64,000 nucleotides of DNA from the NCBI GenBank assembly GCA_958295785.1, contig OY282377.1, positions 5,210,896-5,274,895 of the forward strand, given 5' to 3'. The stretch is from an uncultured Latescibacterota bacterium. Its GTDB lineage: Bacteria; Latescibacterota; UBA2968. This document shows, in pieces, positions 15,975 through 24,719 of this stretch. The notes under the pieces were generated by a model. It made no database searches, was not told the DNA's origin, and saw only the letters and a list, made by a program, of their open reading frames with translations. How positions within the stretch are numbered: position 1 is the stretch's first letter; every line of letters starts with the position of its first letter. Made by a program: the position numbers and the translations under genes.

Positions 15975-17204
15975 CTACCGGCGGCTCAACAATTGGGATA
16001 ATCTCGCCATCGCCGGATGGCGCGCCGACACAGCGGCCGGCATGTTTTCATACCGTTCCAACAATTCCGATTCTGAAAATTTCTGCGGCCACGCCAAGTT
16101 GACCTGGATTTGTTTGTCTTCAACCGCGATGGCTTTCAGGTCAATCAGCCCAATCACATCCCGAATCAGCGCGCGCTCAGGAAATTTGAGCGATCTGTAA
16201 TGCACCTCTGTCCGATGCAACAGGTCACTCAGCCCCATTGGGCCGCCCGTTAGCAAACCCTCGAGCAGGTGCAACTGGCGTTCCGCAATAACCCTGCGGC
16301 GGGGACTCCGCAACTGACCAAACAATGATCGGGCAAATTCGCGGAACAGTGCGCGCTTGTGGTTGACCACAATTTTTGCGGCGACTGCGCTGCATCGCTC
16401 TGCGACCGCCGGCAATGCAAACATGAGAAATGGCGTGAGGTCGTGGCCGCGTTGCCGCGATTCGTACAGTGCCGCCAAGTATGCGTCTTTGTGGTCATAG
16501 TAGTAAGTGGACAGGCTGACCATCACCAAGTCGTTGACGTTGGCTCGCCGCATCATAAACGCTTCCACGGCGCGGGCCGTGCGGCCATTGCCATCGCCAA
16601 AGGGGTGCATTGCGCCGATATGGTAGTGGGTGGCCATCGCTTGGACAATGCCATCGTGTTGCCGAAACGCTCCGGCAATGGCCCGACAAAGCGCGTCAAA
16701 AGCGGCGCGACAAGCATCGCCCCCTTCAACGCCGCGACACCGAGGCGTCCCAAAGCGCACGTCCCACGTCGCGCGCCGCAACGCGCCTGGTTCACATCGG
16801 GCATCGTCACAACCCGTCACAATGCGCCGGTGAATTTCCAAGATGAACTCGGCATTGACGGGCCGATCAGCCGGTTGCGAGCGCAGCCAGCGGTAGGTGC
16901 TCTCGGCGGCTCGCAACTGCCGTTGGGAATGGGTCAAGTGTAGCACGGGTGCGTCTGGAACCAGGGCTTCGGCCTGTTCGCGCTCGCTGAACTCGGCGCC
17001 TTCAATGCGCGAAGTGCCTGCGGCCTCCAGCCGCAATTGCTCCTCGTGTACTTCCTCAATCCACTGCGGCAGATAGGGCATTTGGCGCAGTACACCCGCC
17101 TCGGTTTTGGCGGCGACCAGCCGATCCAAAATGACCGCCTTATAGTAGCGTATCCACTGTTGTGGGACGGTATAGGGGCTTGTATTTTTCGCGTTCATTT
17201 CCAT
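15975..17204 (-). CDS. Fic-family protein (AMP-transferase), class II with N-terminal inhibitory motif
   Basis: 409 residues. The active-site HPFGDGNGR is at 200-208 (H200 catalytic, GNGR for ATP phosphates). An inhibitory helix motif (S/T)xxxE(G/N) is readable as TSRIEG at 64-69, so the enzyme should be auto-inhibited by E68 in cis. A Fic_N region precedes it and a winged-helix region may end the chain (GPMGLSDLLHRTEVHYRSLK). Fic enzymes transfer AMP to Tyr/Ser/Thr of target proteins; the target is unknown and no antitoxin gene is adjacent, consistent with built-in inhibition. Confidence 0.9.
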   Translation of the reverse strand: MEMNAKNTSPYTVPQQWIRYYKAVILDRLVAAKTEAGVLRQMPYLPQWIEEVHEEQLRLEAAGTSRIEGAEFSEREQAEALVPDAPVLHLTHSQRQLRAAESTYRWLRSQPADRPVNAEFILEIHRRIVTGCDDARCEPGALRRATWDVRFGTPRCRGVEGGDACRAAFDALCRAIAGAFRQHDGIVQAMATHYHIGAMHPFGDGNGRTARAVEAFMMRRANVNDLVMVSLSTYYYDHKDAYLAALYESRQRGHDLTPFLMFALPAVAERCSAVAAKIVVNHKRALFREFARSLFGQLRSPRRRVIAERQLHLLEGLLTGGPMGLSDLLHRTEVHYRSLKFPERALIRDVIGLIDLKAIAVEDKQIQVNLAWPQKFSESELLERYENMPAAVSARHPAMARLSQLLSRR

Positions 17205-17282
17205 TTCATTTCGCGTCTTTGCCCTTAAATCATGCTGTCTAACGAGATTTCACTAGATTTCATTTCCGGTTCATTTCCGCTT

Positions 17283-18686
17283 CTACTCATCCCCATACCG
17301 CGCTTGCAACCGCCGCAATTCGGCCTTCAAGTCTGCCGCCAAATCCGCGTATGCGGCATCTGTGTACACATTTCGCAACTCATGCGGATCTGTTTGCAAA
17401 TCGAACAACTCCCAGTAATCGCCCTCGGCGTAATATTCGATCAACTTGTAGCGGTCCGTGCGGACGCCGCGGTGCGGGCCAATGCGGTGCGGCGTAAAAT
17501 ATTGGAATGACGGTTCTGACATGGCCTCGGCGCCTTTGCCGTGCAACACCCACGAATCTTCAAAATAGGCGTAATAAACGGACTCGCGCCACTCTTCGGG
17601 TTCTCGGCCTTCGAGCAGGGGACGCAGGCTTTCGCCTTGCATGCCATCGGGAATTTCGACGCCGGCAAAATCGAGAATCGTCGGCGCGAAATCCACATTC
17701 ATCACCAGCGCGTCTGTCACATGCCCGCTGGCACCGGCGTTTGGATACCGCGCCACCAGCGGAATGCGGATGGATGGCTCGTACATGAATCGCTTGTCGT
17801 ACCAGCCGTAATCCCCCAAAAAATACCCGTGATCAGACGTGTAAATCACCAGCGTATCGCCCGCCTGATCCGTTTCATCGAGATAATCGAGCACGCGCCC
17901 TAAGTTTTCATCCACCCCGCAAATTGTGCGATATCGATCCTTCATAAACCGCTGATAGATCCAGTCCTTCTTCTCCTGTACATTCAACCCCTCGGGTAGA
18001 TCGCGGTAATCCGCGGCCAGGCTGATGTCGAACTTCATATCCGCGGCCAGCGCCGCAATTTTGCGCGTGGCAAAATCATCGCAATACGTCTCGGGCGCGG
18101 GAATCTCGACATCGTCAAAGAGATGCGCGTGTCGAGGCGCGGGCGCAAAGGGCCGGTGCGGCGCCTTGAACTGATACACCAAGCAAAAGGGTTGCTCGCC
18201 ATCCAAGGCTTTCAAAAACCCGAGTGCCATATCCGTGGTCACATCTGTGGCATACCCCTTTTTTTTTACTTCTCTGCCATTGTCGATGTACGTCGGGTCA
18301 AAATACACGCCCTGTCCGGGGTGAATGCACCACGTATCAAAGCCTCGCGGATCCTGCCGAATGTGATACTTGCCAAACAACGCAGTCCGATAGCCCGCCG
18401 CTTGAAGCAACTCGGGAAAGGTCGGCACATTCGGATCCAAATGCTCGATGGCGTCGGCGCGTTCCGAATTGCCCCGAATGCCGTGGACGTGCGAAAAGCA
18501 TCCGGTTAGCACTGTGCCCCGCGCGGGCGCGCACAGCGCGTTGGTCGAAAAACAACGGTTAAACCGCGTGCCCTCATTGCCGATGCGGTCGAGATTGGGC
18601 GTTTGCAAAATCGGATTGCCATAGCTGCTCATCTCGCGCGGCGTGTGGTCGTCGGTCATGACAAATAAGATATTGGGTCGCTTCAT
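17283..18686 (-). CDS. Sulfatase (formylglycine type)
   Basis: 467 residues. The sulfatase signature C-x-P-x-R is C52-A-P-A-R56 (LCAPARGTVLTG), the Cys needing conversion to formylglycine. Metal-binding TDDH at 11-14 and the second metal site TSDHGYFLGDYGWYDK are intact. There is no signal peptide, so it probably acts in the cytoplasm after sulfated substrate import, or is exported otherwise. The substrate is not evident. It is transcribed away from ilvD; the two share a 133-bp divergent region. Confidence 0.93.
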   Translation of the reverse strand: MKRPNILFVMTDDHTPREMSSYGNPILQTPNLDRIGNEGTRFNRCFSTNALCAPARGTVLTGCFSHVHGIRGNSERADAIEHLDPNVPTFPELLQAAGYRTALFGKYHIRQDPRGFDTWCIHPGQGVYFDPTYIDNGREVKKKGYATDVTTDMALGFLKALDGEQPFCLVYQFKAPHRPFAPAPRHAHLFDDVEIPAPETYCDDFATRKIAALAADMKFDISLAADYRDLPEGLNVQEKKDWIYQRFMKDRYRTICGVDENLGRVLDYLDETDQAGDTLVIYTSDHGYFLGDYGWYDKRFMYEPSIRIPLVARYPNAGASGHVTDALVMNVDFAPTILDFAGVEIPDGMQGESLRPLLEGREPEEWRESVYYAYFEDSWVLHGKGAEAMSEPSFQYFTPHRIGPHRGVRTDRYKLIEYYAEGDYWELFDLQTDPHELRNVYTDAAYADLAADLKAELRRLQARYGDE

Positions 18687-18699
18687 TTTTTCTCCTTTG

Positions 18700-18728
18700 T
18701 TGACAGAGTTCCCGCAATTCGCTTAAAT
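18700..18728 (+). promoter_or_regulatory. Candidate sigma-70 promoter for ilvD
   Basis: TTGACA at 18700-18705, a 17-bp spacer, then TTAAAT at 18723-18728. It is the only good match in the divergent region between the sulfatase and ilvD, about 90 bp before the ilvD start. Pattern match only. Confidence 0.45.
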
Positions 18729-18819
18729 TAAGTGGAGGGATGGCGGGCGGATGTCTTGCCTTTCTTCGCGCCCTCCGTGTTCTTCGTGGATTGTTTCACC
18801 TTTTAGAAAGGAAGTTTCG

Positions 18820-20520
18820 ATGTTGAATTTGTACAGCTCGCAAATCACGCAAAAAAAATCCCAAGGCGCGTCTCAGGCCATGCTCTATGCCACGGGCCTG
18901 ACGCGCGAGGATATGGACAAAGCGCAGGTCGGCATTGCCTCAATGTGGTATGAAGGCAACTCGTGCAACATGCACCTCAACGACTTGGCGGCTGACGTGA
19001 AAAAAGGCGTTGGCGAAGCCGGGTGCATTGGGATGCGCTTCAACACCATCGGCGTATCCGATGGCATTTCGATGGGCACGGATGGCATGTCGTTCTCCCT
19101 GCAATCGCGCGACCTGATCGCCGATTCTATCGAAACCGTCATGGCCGCGCAGTGGTACGACGCGCTCATCGCATTGCCCGGTTGCGACAAAAACATGCCC
19201 GGCGTGGTCATGGGCATGGGCCGTCTCAACCGCCCGGCCCTGATGATCTACGGGGGCACGATCAAACCCGGTTGCGCCACCATTGGGGGCGAAGAGCGCA
19301 AACTCGACATTGTCTCTGCATTTCAGAGCTACGGCGAATTTCTCGCGGAAGCGATCAGCGATGCAGAACGTCGAGAAATCGTCGAACACGCCTGCCCGGG
19401 CGCGGGTGCTTGTGGCGGCATGTACACCGCCAACACCATGGCCAGCGCCATTGAGTGCATGGGCCTCTCCTTGCCCTATTCTTCCTGCACGCCCGCCGAA
19501 GACCCGGACAAACGCGCCGAATGCGTGCGCGCCGGCCATGCGATTCGCGCCCTGATTGAAGCCGATCTCAAACCGCGCGACATCGTCACCAAACAATCTT
19601 TTCTCAACGCCATCCGCCTCGCCATTGTCACGGGCGGGTCCACCAACATCGTACTTCACCTCTTGGCTATTGCACGCGCATTTGATATAGACCTCGACAT
19701 CGACGAATTTCAGCAAATATCCGACGAAACGCCCTTTTTGTGCGACCTCAAACCCTCGGGCCGCTACGTCATGGAAGAGCTCCACAACATCGGCGGCACC
19801 CCCGCGCTGATGAAACGCTTGCTCGACGCGGATCTCATCGACGGTGGGCAGATGACGGTGACGGGCAAGACCATTGCCGAAAATCTCGCAGACACAACAT
19901 CGCTTCTCCCCTACGGCACGGGCGATAGACAGCAAGACATCGTGCGGCCCTTTGGCGATCCGATCAAGGCCACGGGACACCTGCAAATTTTGCGCGGGAA
20001 TTTGGCGCCCGAGGGTTCGGTCGGAAAAATCACGGGCAAAGAGGGCGAAGTGTTCAAAGGTGCGGCCAATGTGTTCGATTGCGAAGAAGACATGCTCGCC
20101 GCGCTCGAACAGGGCAAGATCGCAAAAGGCGATGTGATCATCATCCGCTACGAAGGCCCCAAAGGCGGGCCGGGCATGCCGGAAATGCTCACCCCCACGT
20201 CGGCATTGGCCGGCGCGGGCTTGGTGCAAGACGTGGCACTGATCACGGACGGGCGGTTTTCGGGCGGATCGCACGGCTTTCTCATCGGCCACGTCGTTCC
20301 CGAAGCCATTGAAGGCGGCCCCATTGCCCTCGTGCAAACCGGCGACCCCATCACCATTGACAGCAAAAAGGGGGAAATCAACGTGGACATCTCAGCCGCA
20401 GAACTCGCAAAACGCCGCGCAGCATGGACGCAACCGCCTTACAAAGCCACGCGCGGCACGCTTTACAAATACATCAAAAACGTGAAAACCGCTTCTGAAG
20501 GGTGCGTGACGGATGAGTGA
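18820..20520 (+). CDS. ilvD: Dihydroxy-acid dehydratase
   Basis: 566 residues from ATG 18820 ([20 protein letters not shown]); AAAGGAAG lies 7 nt before. The upstream extension to 18751 is not protein-like. Iron-sulfur cysteines are seen in [32 protein letters not shown] and [16 protein letters not shown], and the C-terminal substrate site in [19 protein letters not shown]. It dehydrates dihydroxy-isovalerate/methylvalerate in valine-isoleucine synthesis. It stands alone here, without ilvBC; a ThDP enzyme of the acetolactate-synthase fold is 8 kb away but is not clearly IlvB. Confidence 0.96.
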   Translation: MLNLYSSQITQKKSQGASQAMLYATGLTREDMDKAQVGIASMWYEGNSCNMHLNDLAADVKKGVGEAGCIGMRFNTIGVSDGISMGTDGMSFSLQSRDLIADSIETVMAAQWYDALIALPGCDKNMPGVVMGMGRLNRPALMIYGGTIKPGCATIGGEERKLDIVSAFQSYGEFLAEAISDAERREIVEHACPGAGACGGMYTANTMASAIECMGLSLPYSSCTPAEDPDKRAECVRAGHAIRALIEADLKPRDIVTKQSFLNAIRLAIVTGGSTNIVLHLLAIARAFDIDLDIDEFQQISDETPFLCDLKPSGRYVMEELHNIGGTPALMKRLLDADLIDGGQMTVTGKTIAENLADTTSLLPYGTGDRQQDIVRPFGDPIKATGHLQILRGNLAPEGSVGKITGKEGEVFKGAANVFDCEEDMLAALEQGKIAKGDVIIIRYEGPKGGPGMPEMLTPTSALAGAGLVQDVALITDGRFSGGSHGFLIGHVVPEAIEGGPIALVQTGDPITIDSKKGEINVDISAAELAKRRAAWTQPPYKATRGTLYKYIKNVKTASEGCVTDE

Positions 20521-20529
20521 GGGACGCGC

Positions 20530-21357
20530 TTAAGGGCCACCTTCAACGAGTGCTTTGATGGGCACGTCTCGCGCTTGCGGGATGTAAAAACTGAGCGGGT
20601 CAGACACCGCGCCCAAGAGTTGTTTTTGAATTGGATTTGCACGGGCGAGGAGGTCATCGGGCATGTGGATGTAATCCATCGGTTTGACCCAGCGATACGC
20701 ATAGCCCATAAAAATGGTCTTGCGCGGAAAACCCGACCAGTTCTTGCCAATGCCGTGATAGGTGCGCTGTTCAAAAATGAATGCCGAGCCGGCCTTGACG
20801 TTCATGTTGACCGCCCCGCGCGGATGGCCCGTTGCCGGGTCAATGGCCGGGCGACCAAACAGCCGATTGCTTCCGGGCACGAGTTGCGTCGCCCCCGAGG
20901 CAGGATCGCGCTGGTCGCTGATCGCATAAGCGATTTTGAGCAAGATGCGCGGATGGGGTTCGGTCATTTCCCGAGAAGAAGAACCGCCATCGCGGTGATA
21001 CCCACCTTTGCGCTTTTCCTCTTCAGATGGCTCCGACATCGAGGGCAACACAATGAGGTGCGAGGTGATCATCTGGATATTCCAATTGAGAATCTGCCAC
21101 GCCAAGGGCGCAGTGGTCGGCCAGTCGAGCAGTTGGAGAAACGCATCGTGATGCACAATGCAGTTTCGCAAATTGAGCTTGCCATTTTTCTCCAAGCGAT
21201 CCGCAGCCTTCTCCAGGTCGTAAATTTCATCGACCGCCGCGTCGAGTTCCGCAACGACATCGGGGGGGAGCGCGTCTTCGACGACGAGATACCCATTGGC
21301 GTCAAAAAATTCGCGCTGTTCGTCCGAAAGAACAGTGCCATTGGATTGAATTGTCAT
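20530..21357 (-). CDS. Phytanoyl-CoA dioxygenase family protein
   Basis: 275 residues. Fe(II) ligands H121-R-D123 (GYHRDGGSS) and H201 (RTYHGIGKN) with R212 for 2-oxoglutarate. Substrate-side loops include SGATQLVPGSN, typical of PhyH enzymes acting on small carboxylates or secondary metabolites. Convergent with ilvD: the stops are 10 bp apart with no obvious terminator. It is not a close copy of the oxygenase at 461, sharing only the fold motifs. Confidence 0.87.
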   Translation of the reverse strand: MTIQSNGTVLSDEQREFFDANGYLVVEDALPPDVVAELDAAVDEIYDLEKAADRLEKNGKLNLRNCIVHHDAFLQLLDWPTTAPLAWQILNWNIQMITSHLIVLPSMSEPSEEEKRKGGYHRDGGSSSREMTEPHPRILLKIAYAISDQRDPASGATQLVPGSNRLFGRPAIDPATGHPRGAVNMNVKAGSAFIFEQRTYHGIGKNWSGFPRKTIFMGYAYRWVKPMDYIHMPDDLLARANPIQKQLLGAVSDPLSFYIPQARDVPIKALVEGGP

Positions 21358-21730
21358 TGTGATATCTCCTGAAAAATTGCAGAATTGGATTGCGAACCCT
21401 CAAATTTACGATCTGAAACCGCGAGAGGCAAGCGCAAGAAAACGAGAGGCGACAGGCAACCCCATAAGAACGCGGACTGGGGATTGTGGTGCGGGAACTG
21501 TGAGGTTAATCCGCGCAATCCCCTTCTCCGCGACAATCCGCGATCCAGACAACTGTAGAGATGTGGCCCCTGTGCCCGCCCGCAGTATGTGTAGGGGCGA
21601 TGCCCCCGTGCTCGCCCAAAGATACAAGGTGGCAGAACATCTCCCCTCCCCATTGCGGGAAGGGGCCGGGGGAGGGGTCATCTTTCGTTTTAAGACAGTT
21701 TCTAACAACTGCTTTCCCAAAGGAGAACCC
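21358..21730. other. 373-bp intergenic region with repeat elements
   Basis: Contains a partial palindromic element (21557-21577), a full minus-oriented copy (21591-21618, TGTAGGGGCGATGCCCCCGT) and a GC-rich stretch CCCCTCCCCATTGCGGGAAG at ~21644. A frame open from 21359 into the DUF1028 gene exists but has no protein-like sequence before 21731. Confidence 0.6.
21591..21618 (-). repeat. Palindromic element copy
   Basis: Reads GTAGGGGCGATGCCCCCGTG then CTCGCCC, the reverse orientation of the copy at 2565, with TG in place of the CC/GG centre. A degenerate partial copy precedes it by ~15 bp. Confidence 0.8.
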
Positions 21731-22726
21731 ATGAAACGCCTGATCCCATTTCTGAATGCCTGTTTGTTTGCCCTCCCGATTCAAGCTCAAGACCTGCCGC
21801 GCCGTCCTGTTGCCACCTATTCCATCGTCGCGCGCGATTCCACCACGGGGCAACTCGGCGTGGCCGTGCAATCGCATTGGTTCTCGGTTGGCCCCATCGT
21901 GCCATGGGCCGAACCCGGCGTGGGGGCCGTGGCGACGCAATCGCTGGCCGATCCCGCTTATGGGCCGCTCGGCCTGAATTTGATGCGGATGGGACGGACC
22001 GCGCCCGAAGCACTCAAAGCCCTCGTCTCGACGGATGAAGGCGCGGATGTGCGCCAGGTTGCGATGGTCGATGCGAAGGGCAATGTTGCGGCGCACACGG
22101 GCAAACGCGCCATTTTTGCGGCCGGGCATCAGATAGGCGCGCAGTATTCCGTGCAGGCCAACATCATGGAAAAGCCCACGGTTTGGGCTGCGATGGGCGC
22201 GGCTTATGAATCTGCGAAGGGCGACCTCGCCGAACGCATGCTCGTTGCCCTTGAAGCCGCAGAAGCCGAAGGCGGGGACATGCGCGGGCGGCAATCGGCT
22301 GCCATTCTCATCGTCGGTCCCGAAAACACACACAAACCCTGGGCAGACCGCCTGTTTGACCTCCGCGTTGAAGACCACCCCAATCCGGTTGCCGAGTTGC
22401 GCCGGCTCGTCACGTTGCAACGCGCCTATCTCAAACTCAACGAAGGCGACGAATGGGTTGGCAAAGGCGATATCGAAAAAGCCCTTGCCGCGTACCGCCA
22501 AGCCCTTGAGATCGTGCCGGACAAAGCCACCAATGGCGAGGCCGCGTTTTGGGTCGGCGTCACCCTCGCCGATACGGGCGATCCTGAGCAAGCCATTCCC
22601 TATCTCGTGCGGGCCTACAAACAGGACAAACGCTGGGCCGAACTCCTCCCGCGTCTGCCCGCGTCCAAGCTCCTGCCAGACGATCCCGCCCTTATTGACC
22701 GCCTCGTTCAAGCGATGAAGGAATAG
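21731..22726 (+). CDS. Secreted DUF1028 (Ntn-hydrolase-like) protein with TPR-like tail
   Basis: 331 residues from ATG 21731 with AAAGGAGAACCC before it. A signal peptide spans 1-20 (cut near IQAQ). The DUF1028 domain covers ~25-230: ATYSIVARDSTTGQLGVAVQ, GVGAVATQSLADPAYGPLGL and MRGRQSAAILIV. The last ~100 residues (GDIEKALAAYRQALEIVPD, FWVGVTLADTGDPEQAIPYL) form TPR-type helices. DUF1028 resembles Ntn-hydrolases, but activity is not well defined. Likely periplasmic. Confidence 0.9.
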   Translation: MKRLIPFLNACLFALPIQAQDLPRRPVATYSIVARDSTTGQLGVAVQSHWFSVGPIVPWAEPGVGAVATQSLADPAYGPLGLNLMRMGRTAPEALKALVSTDEGADVRQVAMVDAKGNVAAHTGKRAIFAAGHQIGAQYSVQANIMEKPTVWAAMGAAYESAKGDLAERMLVALEAAEAEGGDMRGRQSAAILIVGPENTHKPWADRLFDLRVEDHPNPVAELRRLVTLQRAYLKLNEGDEWVGKGDIEKALAAYRQALEIVPDKATNGEAAFWVGVTLADTGDPEQAIPYLVRAYKQDKRWAELLPRLPASKLLPDDPALIDRLVQAMKE

Positions 22727-22736
22727 ACGAACCCCA

Positions 22737-22828
22737 GTGGTCAGTTGAGGGTAGAGAGCGATGCGTTATCGGTGGTCAGCCCCCATCGGTTTTCCCTTTC
22801 GCTTCTTTCGTCGTTGTCTCTCGTCGAG
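22737..22828. repeat. AGTGGTCAGT / CCCTTTCGC-type dispersed repeat
   Basis: CAGTGGTCAGTTGAGG, then GGTGGTCAGCCCCCATCGG and TTTTCCCTTTCGCTTCTTTC, GTCGTTGTCTCTCG. The order of words matches the spacer at 4463-4592. Confidence 0.55.
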
Positions 22829-23290
22829 TTAATGCTCCGGTTCGGTCATCCACTCAAACATTTTATAGTGGTTGCCATCCATCCCCATCGCCCAATAAGT
22901 TTTTCGCGCCCGTTCATTCTCCCGCTCGACATAAAGCCTGAGTCCGCGCAAATCGACAGATTGTTCGACTGTTGTCTTTAACCTTTCATACATCGCCCGA
23001 AAAACGCCCTGCCGCCGCGCTTGGGGAATTACGTAAACCGAATGAATCCACACCACAGTCCCGTTGCGCCAATCGCTCCATTCGGGCACGGTCAGCAAAC
23101 AACCCGCGACTTCGCCATTGACCTCGGCAATCCAATACGCGCCCTTGCGCGGGTCGTCAAAAACCGCCTGCACGCCCTTTTCCACAGTGGGTTGATCCAG
23201 TGCAAATTGCTCTGTTTCCCACGCCAATCGGATCTGAAAATCCACAATATCGGGCGCGTCCTCTCGCCGCCCGCGACGGACCTCAATCAT
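22829..23290 (-). CDS. GNAT-family N-acetyltransferase
   Basis: 153 residues starting MIEVRRGRREDAPDIVDFQI; ATG 23290 chosen because AGGAAA sits ~6 nt upstream (an ATG at 23296 is too close to it and the longer frame to 23434 is non-homologous). The acetyl-CoA site is VYVIPQARRQGVFRAMYERL (V-x-x-x-x-R-x-x-G-x-A-like, with F replacing the usual small residue). ENERARKTYWAMGM is the family's C-terminal motif. Substrate unknown. Confidence 0.85.
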   Translation of the reverse strand: MIEVRRGRREDAPDIVDFQIRLAWETEQFALDQPTVEKGVQAVFDDPRKGAYWIAEVNGEVAGCLLTVPEWSDWRNGTVVWIHSVYVIPQARRQGVFRAMYERLKTTVEQSVDLRGLRLYVERENERARKTYWAMGMDGNHYKMFEWMTEPEH

Positions 23291-23371
23291 CGCCATTTCC
23301 TTTCTTGACACTCGGCATAGCGTTGGGTATTTTGGGGACGACACGACACTGCTCAACACAAGGAGGTTGCA

Positions 23372-23701
23372 ATGGCATTGGACACGTACAAAGCCGTAAA
23401 GAAGCTCAAAGAAGTCGGGTTCGACGAATCCCAAGCCGAAATGGTGATTAGAATAATCGGTGAGGCTTTTGACGATTCCGTAGCGACGAAAGCCGACATC
23501 GTGACTGTCCGCGCTGATCTATCGACACAAGGTGCTGAATTATGCGCCAAGATCCAGGATGTCCGCGCCGAGTTACGCGCCGAGGCCAAGGCGATTCGGG
23601 CTGAAATCCGCGATCTCGAACATCGCATGACGATCAAGTTGGGCGGCCTTCTCGTGGTCGCGCTTGGCTTGCTCACCGCCATTAACAAATGGCTTGGTTG
23701 A
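23372..23701 (+). CDS. Small coiled-coil protein with C-terminal membrane anchor (DUF1640/CCDC90-like)
   Basis: 109 residues. N-terminal helix AVKKLKEVGFDESQAEMVIR, then a long charged heptad region (~35-88, ADLSTQGAELCAKIQDVRAE) and a terminal hydrophobic helix (LGGLLVVALGLLTAINKW). The shape is that of bacterial CCDC90/DUF1640 relatives. Same coiled-coil-plus-TM design as the array at 44.5-46 kb and the gene at 55844, but with a different sequence. AAGGAGG lies before the ATG. Function unknown. Confidence 0.75.
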   Translation: MALDTYKAVKKLKEVGFDESQAEMVIRIIGEAFDDSVATKADIVTVRADLSTQGAELCAKIQDVRAELRAEAKAIRAEIRDLEHRMTIKLGGLLVVALGLLTAINKWLG

Positions 23702-23725
23702 CTAGCCGCTGGATAATTGCTTGAG

Positions 23726-23762
23726 AAAAGGGCTTGTGTCTGAAGAGATACAAGCCCTTTTT
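23726..23762 (+). terminator. Rho-independent terminator
   Basis: AAAAGGGCTTGT (23726-23737) pairs with ACAAGCCCTTTT (from 23750). Serves the coiled-coil gene on plus and rraA-like on minus. Confidence 0.85.
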
Positions 23763-23773
23763 GGTGGAAAGTG

Positions 23774-24511
23774 TTATTGTGCTGATTTCCATTTGCGATA
23801 CAGCGCGAATGTCTCCTCATCGGGCGGATAGTATTTGCCCGGCGAGAGGTTTTCGCTGTCCAAGCGTCTTCGGATCCATTCTTCGAGATCGTCGTATTCA
23901 ATCGCTTTGCGTGCGATTTCCGCAGCGACTTTGCGCGGGATGACCACCACGCCATCGTCGTCGGCCACGATGTAGTCGCCCGGCCTGACGAGCACGCCAT
24001 CGACCTGAACCCAGTCATTGGTCGCGTAGGGCGTTCCAACGCGGGTGCCGAGGTTGGATGTTTTGCCATATCCCCACAGCATCAGGTCATAGTCTTTGAC
24101 CGTGTGCATGTCGCGGATGCCGCCATCGCAGATCAAGCCATCTACGCTCCGCTGTTTTAAGCGCAAAAATTTAATGTCTCCGCCAATGGACATCAATTTG
24201 GTCCGCATGGATTCCATCACGATCACATCGCCCGGCCCGGCGAGTTCAAAAGCCGCGTATTCAGGTGAGGCTTCGCCGCCCGGTTTTTCCTCGTCGGCAT
24301 CGGGTCGCGCAGGCACAAATCGCACGGTGATCGCACGGGCTACCAATCGCTTTCCAGGATTCATGGTTTGCAAGTTGGGCATGTACGTATAACGCGCGTC
24401 GTATCCATTGCGGGCGAGCACATCGACCACAGCCGTTGTGTTCACGCGCTTGAGGGCCTCGCGCGTCTCGTCATCCAAAACGTGATCGGGGGTGGGTTGT
24501 AGGATTGCCAT
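23774..24511 (-). CDS. RraA-family protein (aldolase/demethylmenaquinone methyltransferase-like fold)
   Basis: 245 residues. RraA/HMG-aldolase landmarks: NTTAVVDVLARNG, LAGPGDVIVMESM (Gly-Asp at the active site) and GLICDGGIRDMHTVK, the D-G-G-x-R-D motif for Mg and oxaloacetate-type substrate. DDDGVVVIPRKVA closes the domain. Dicarboxylate aldolases or decarboxylases of this family act in aromatic or sugar-acid breakdown; true RNase E regulators are shorter. It lies in a minus-strand run with a UxuA-like gene, so a sugar-acid role is plausible. Confidence 0.85.
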   Translation of the reverse strand: MAILQPTPDHVLDDETREALKRVNTTAVVDVLARNGYDARYTYMPNLQTMNPGKRLVARAITVRFVPARPDADEEKPGGEASPEYAAFELAGPGDVIVMESMRTKLMSIGGDIKFLRLKQRSVDGLICDGGIRDMHTVKDYDLMLWGYGKTSNLGTRVGTPYATNDWVQVDGVLVRPGDYIVADDDGVVVIPRKVAAEIARKAIEYDDLEEWIRRRLDSENLSPGKYYPPDEETFALYRKWKSAQ

Positions 24512-24674
24512 ATTTTTTCCTGTGGATGAACGGACGAGACGCTTCCTAACTCATATCTCGGTGGATGTGAGGCAACAGGCGTCTCGGCTCTCGCTTTTGG
24601 GTGGTTGGGACTGACAGGTACGAAATGCGCGAAATACGCGAAAGGGAGAACCAATGGGGACTGACCATTGGTTT

Positions 24675-24703
24675 TGGGCGGGCACAGGGACCTCGCCCCT
24701 ACA
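24675..24703 (+). repeat. Palindromic element copy, variant centre
   Basis: GGGCGGGCACAGGGACCTCG then CCCCTACAC. It is flanked by an inverted relative of the AGTGGTCAGT family (GGGAGAACCAATGGGGACTG at ~24641 and CACTGACCACTGATT at ~24720). Confidence 0.7.
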
Positions 24704-24719
24704 CACTGCTCGTCTTTTG

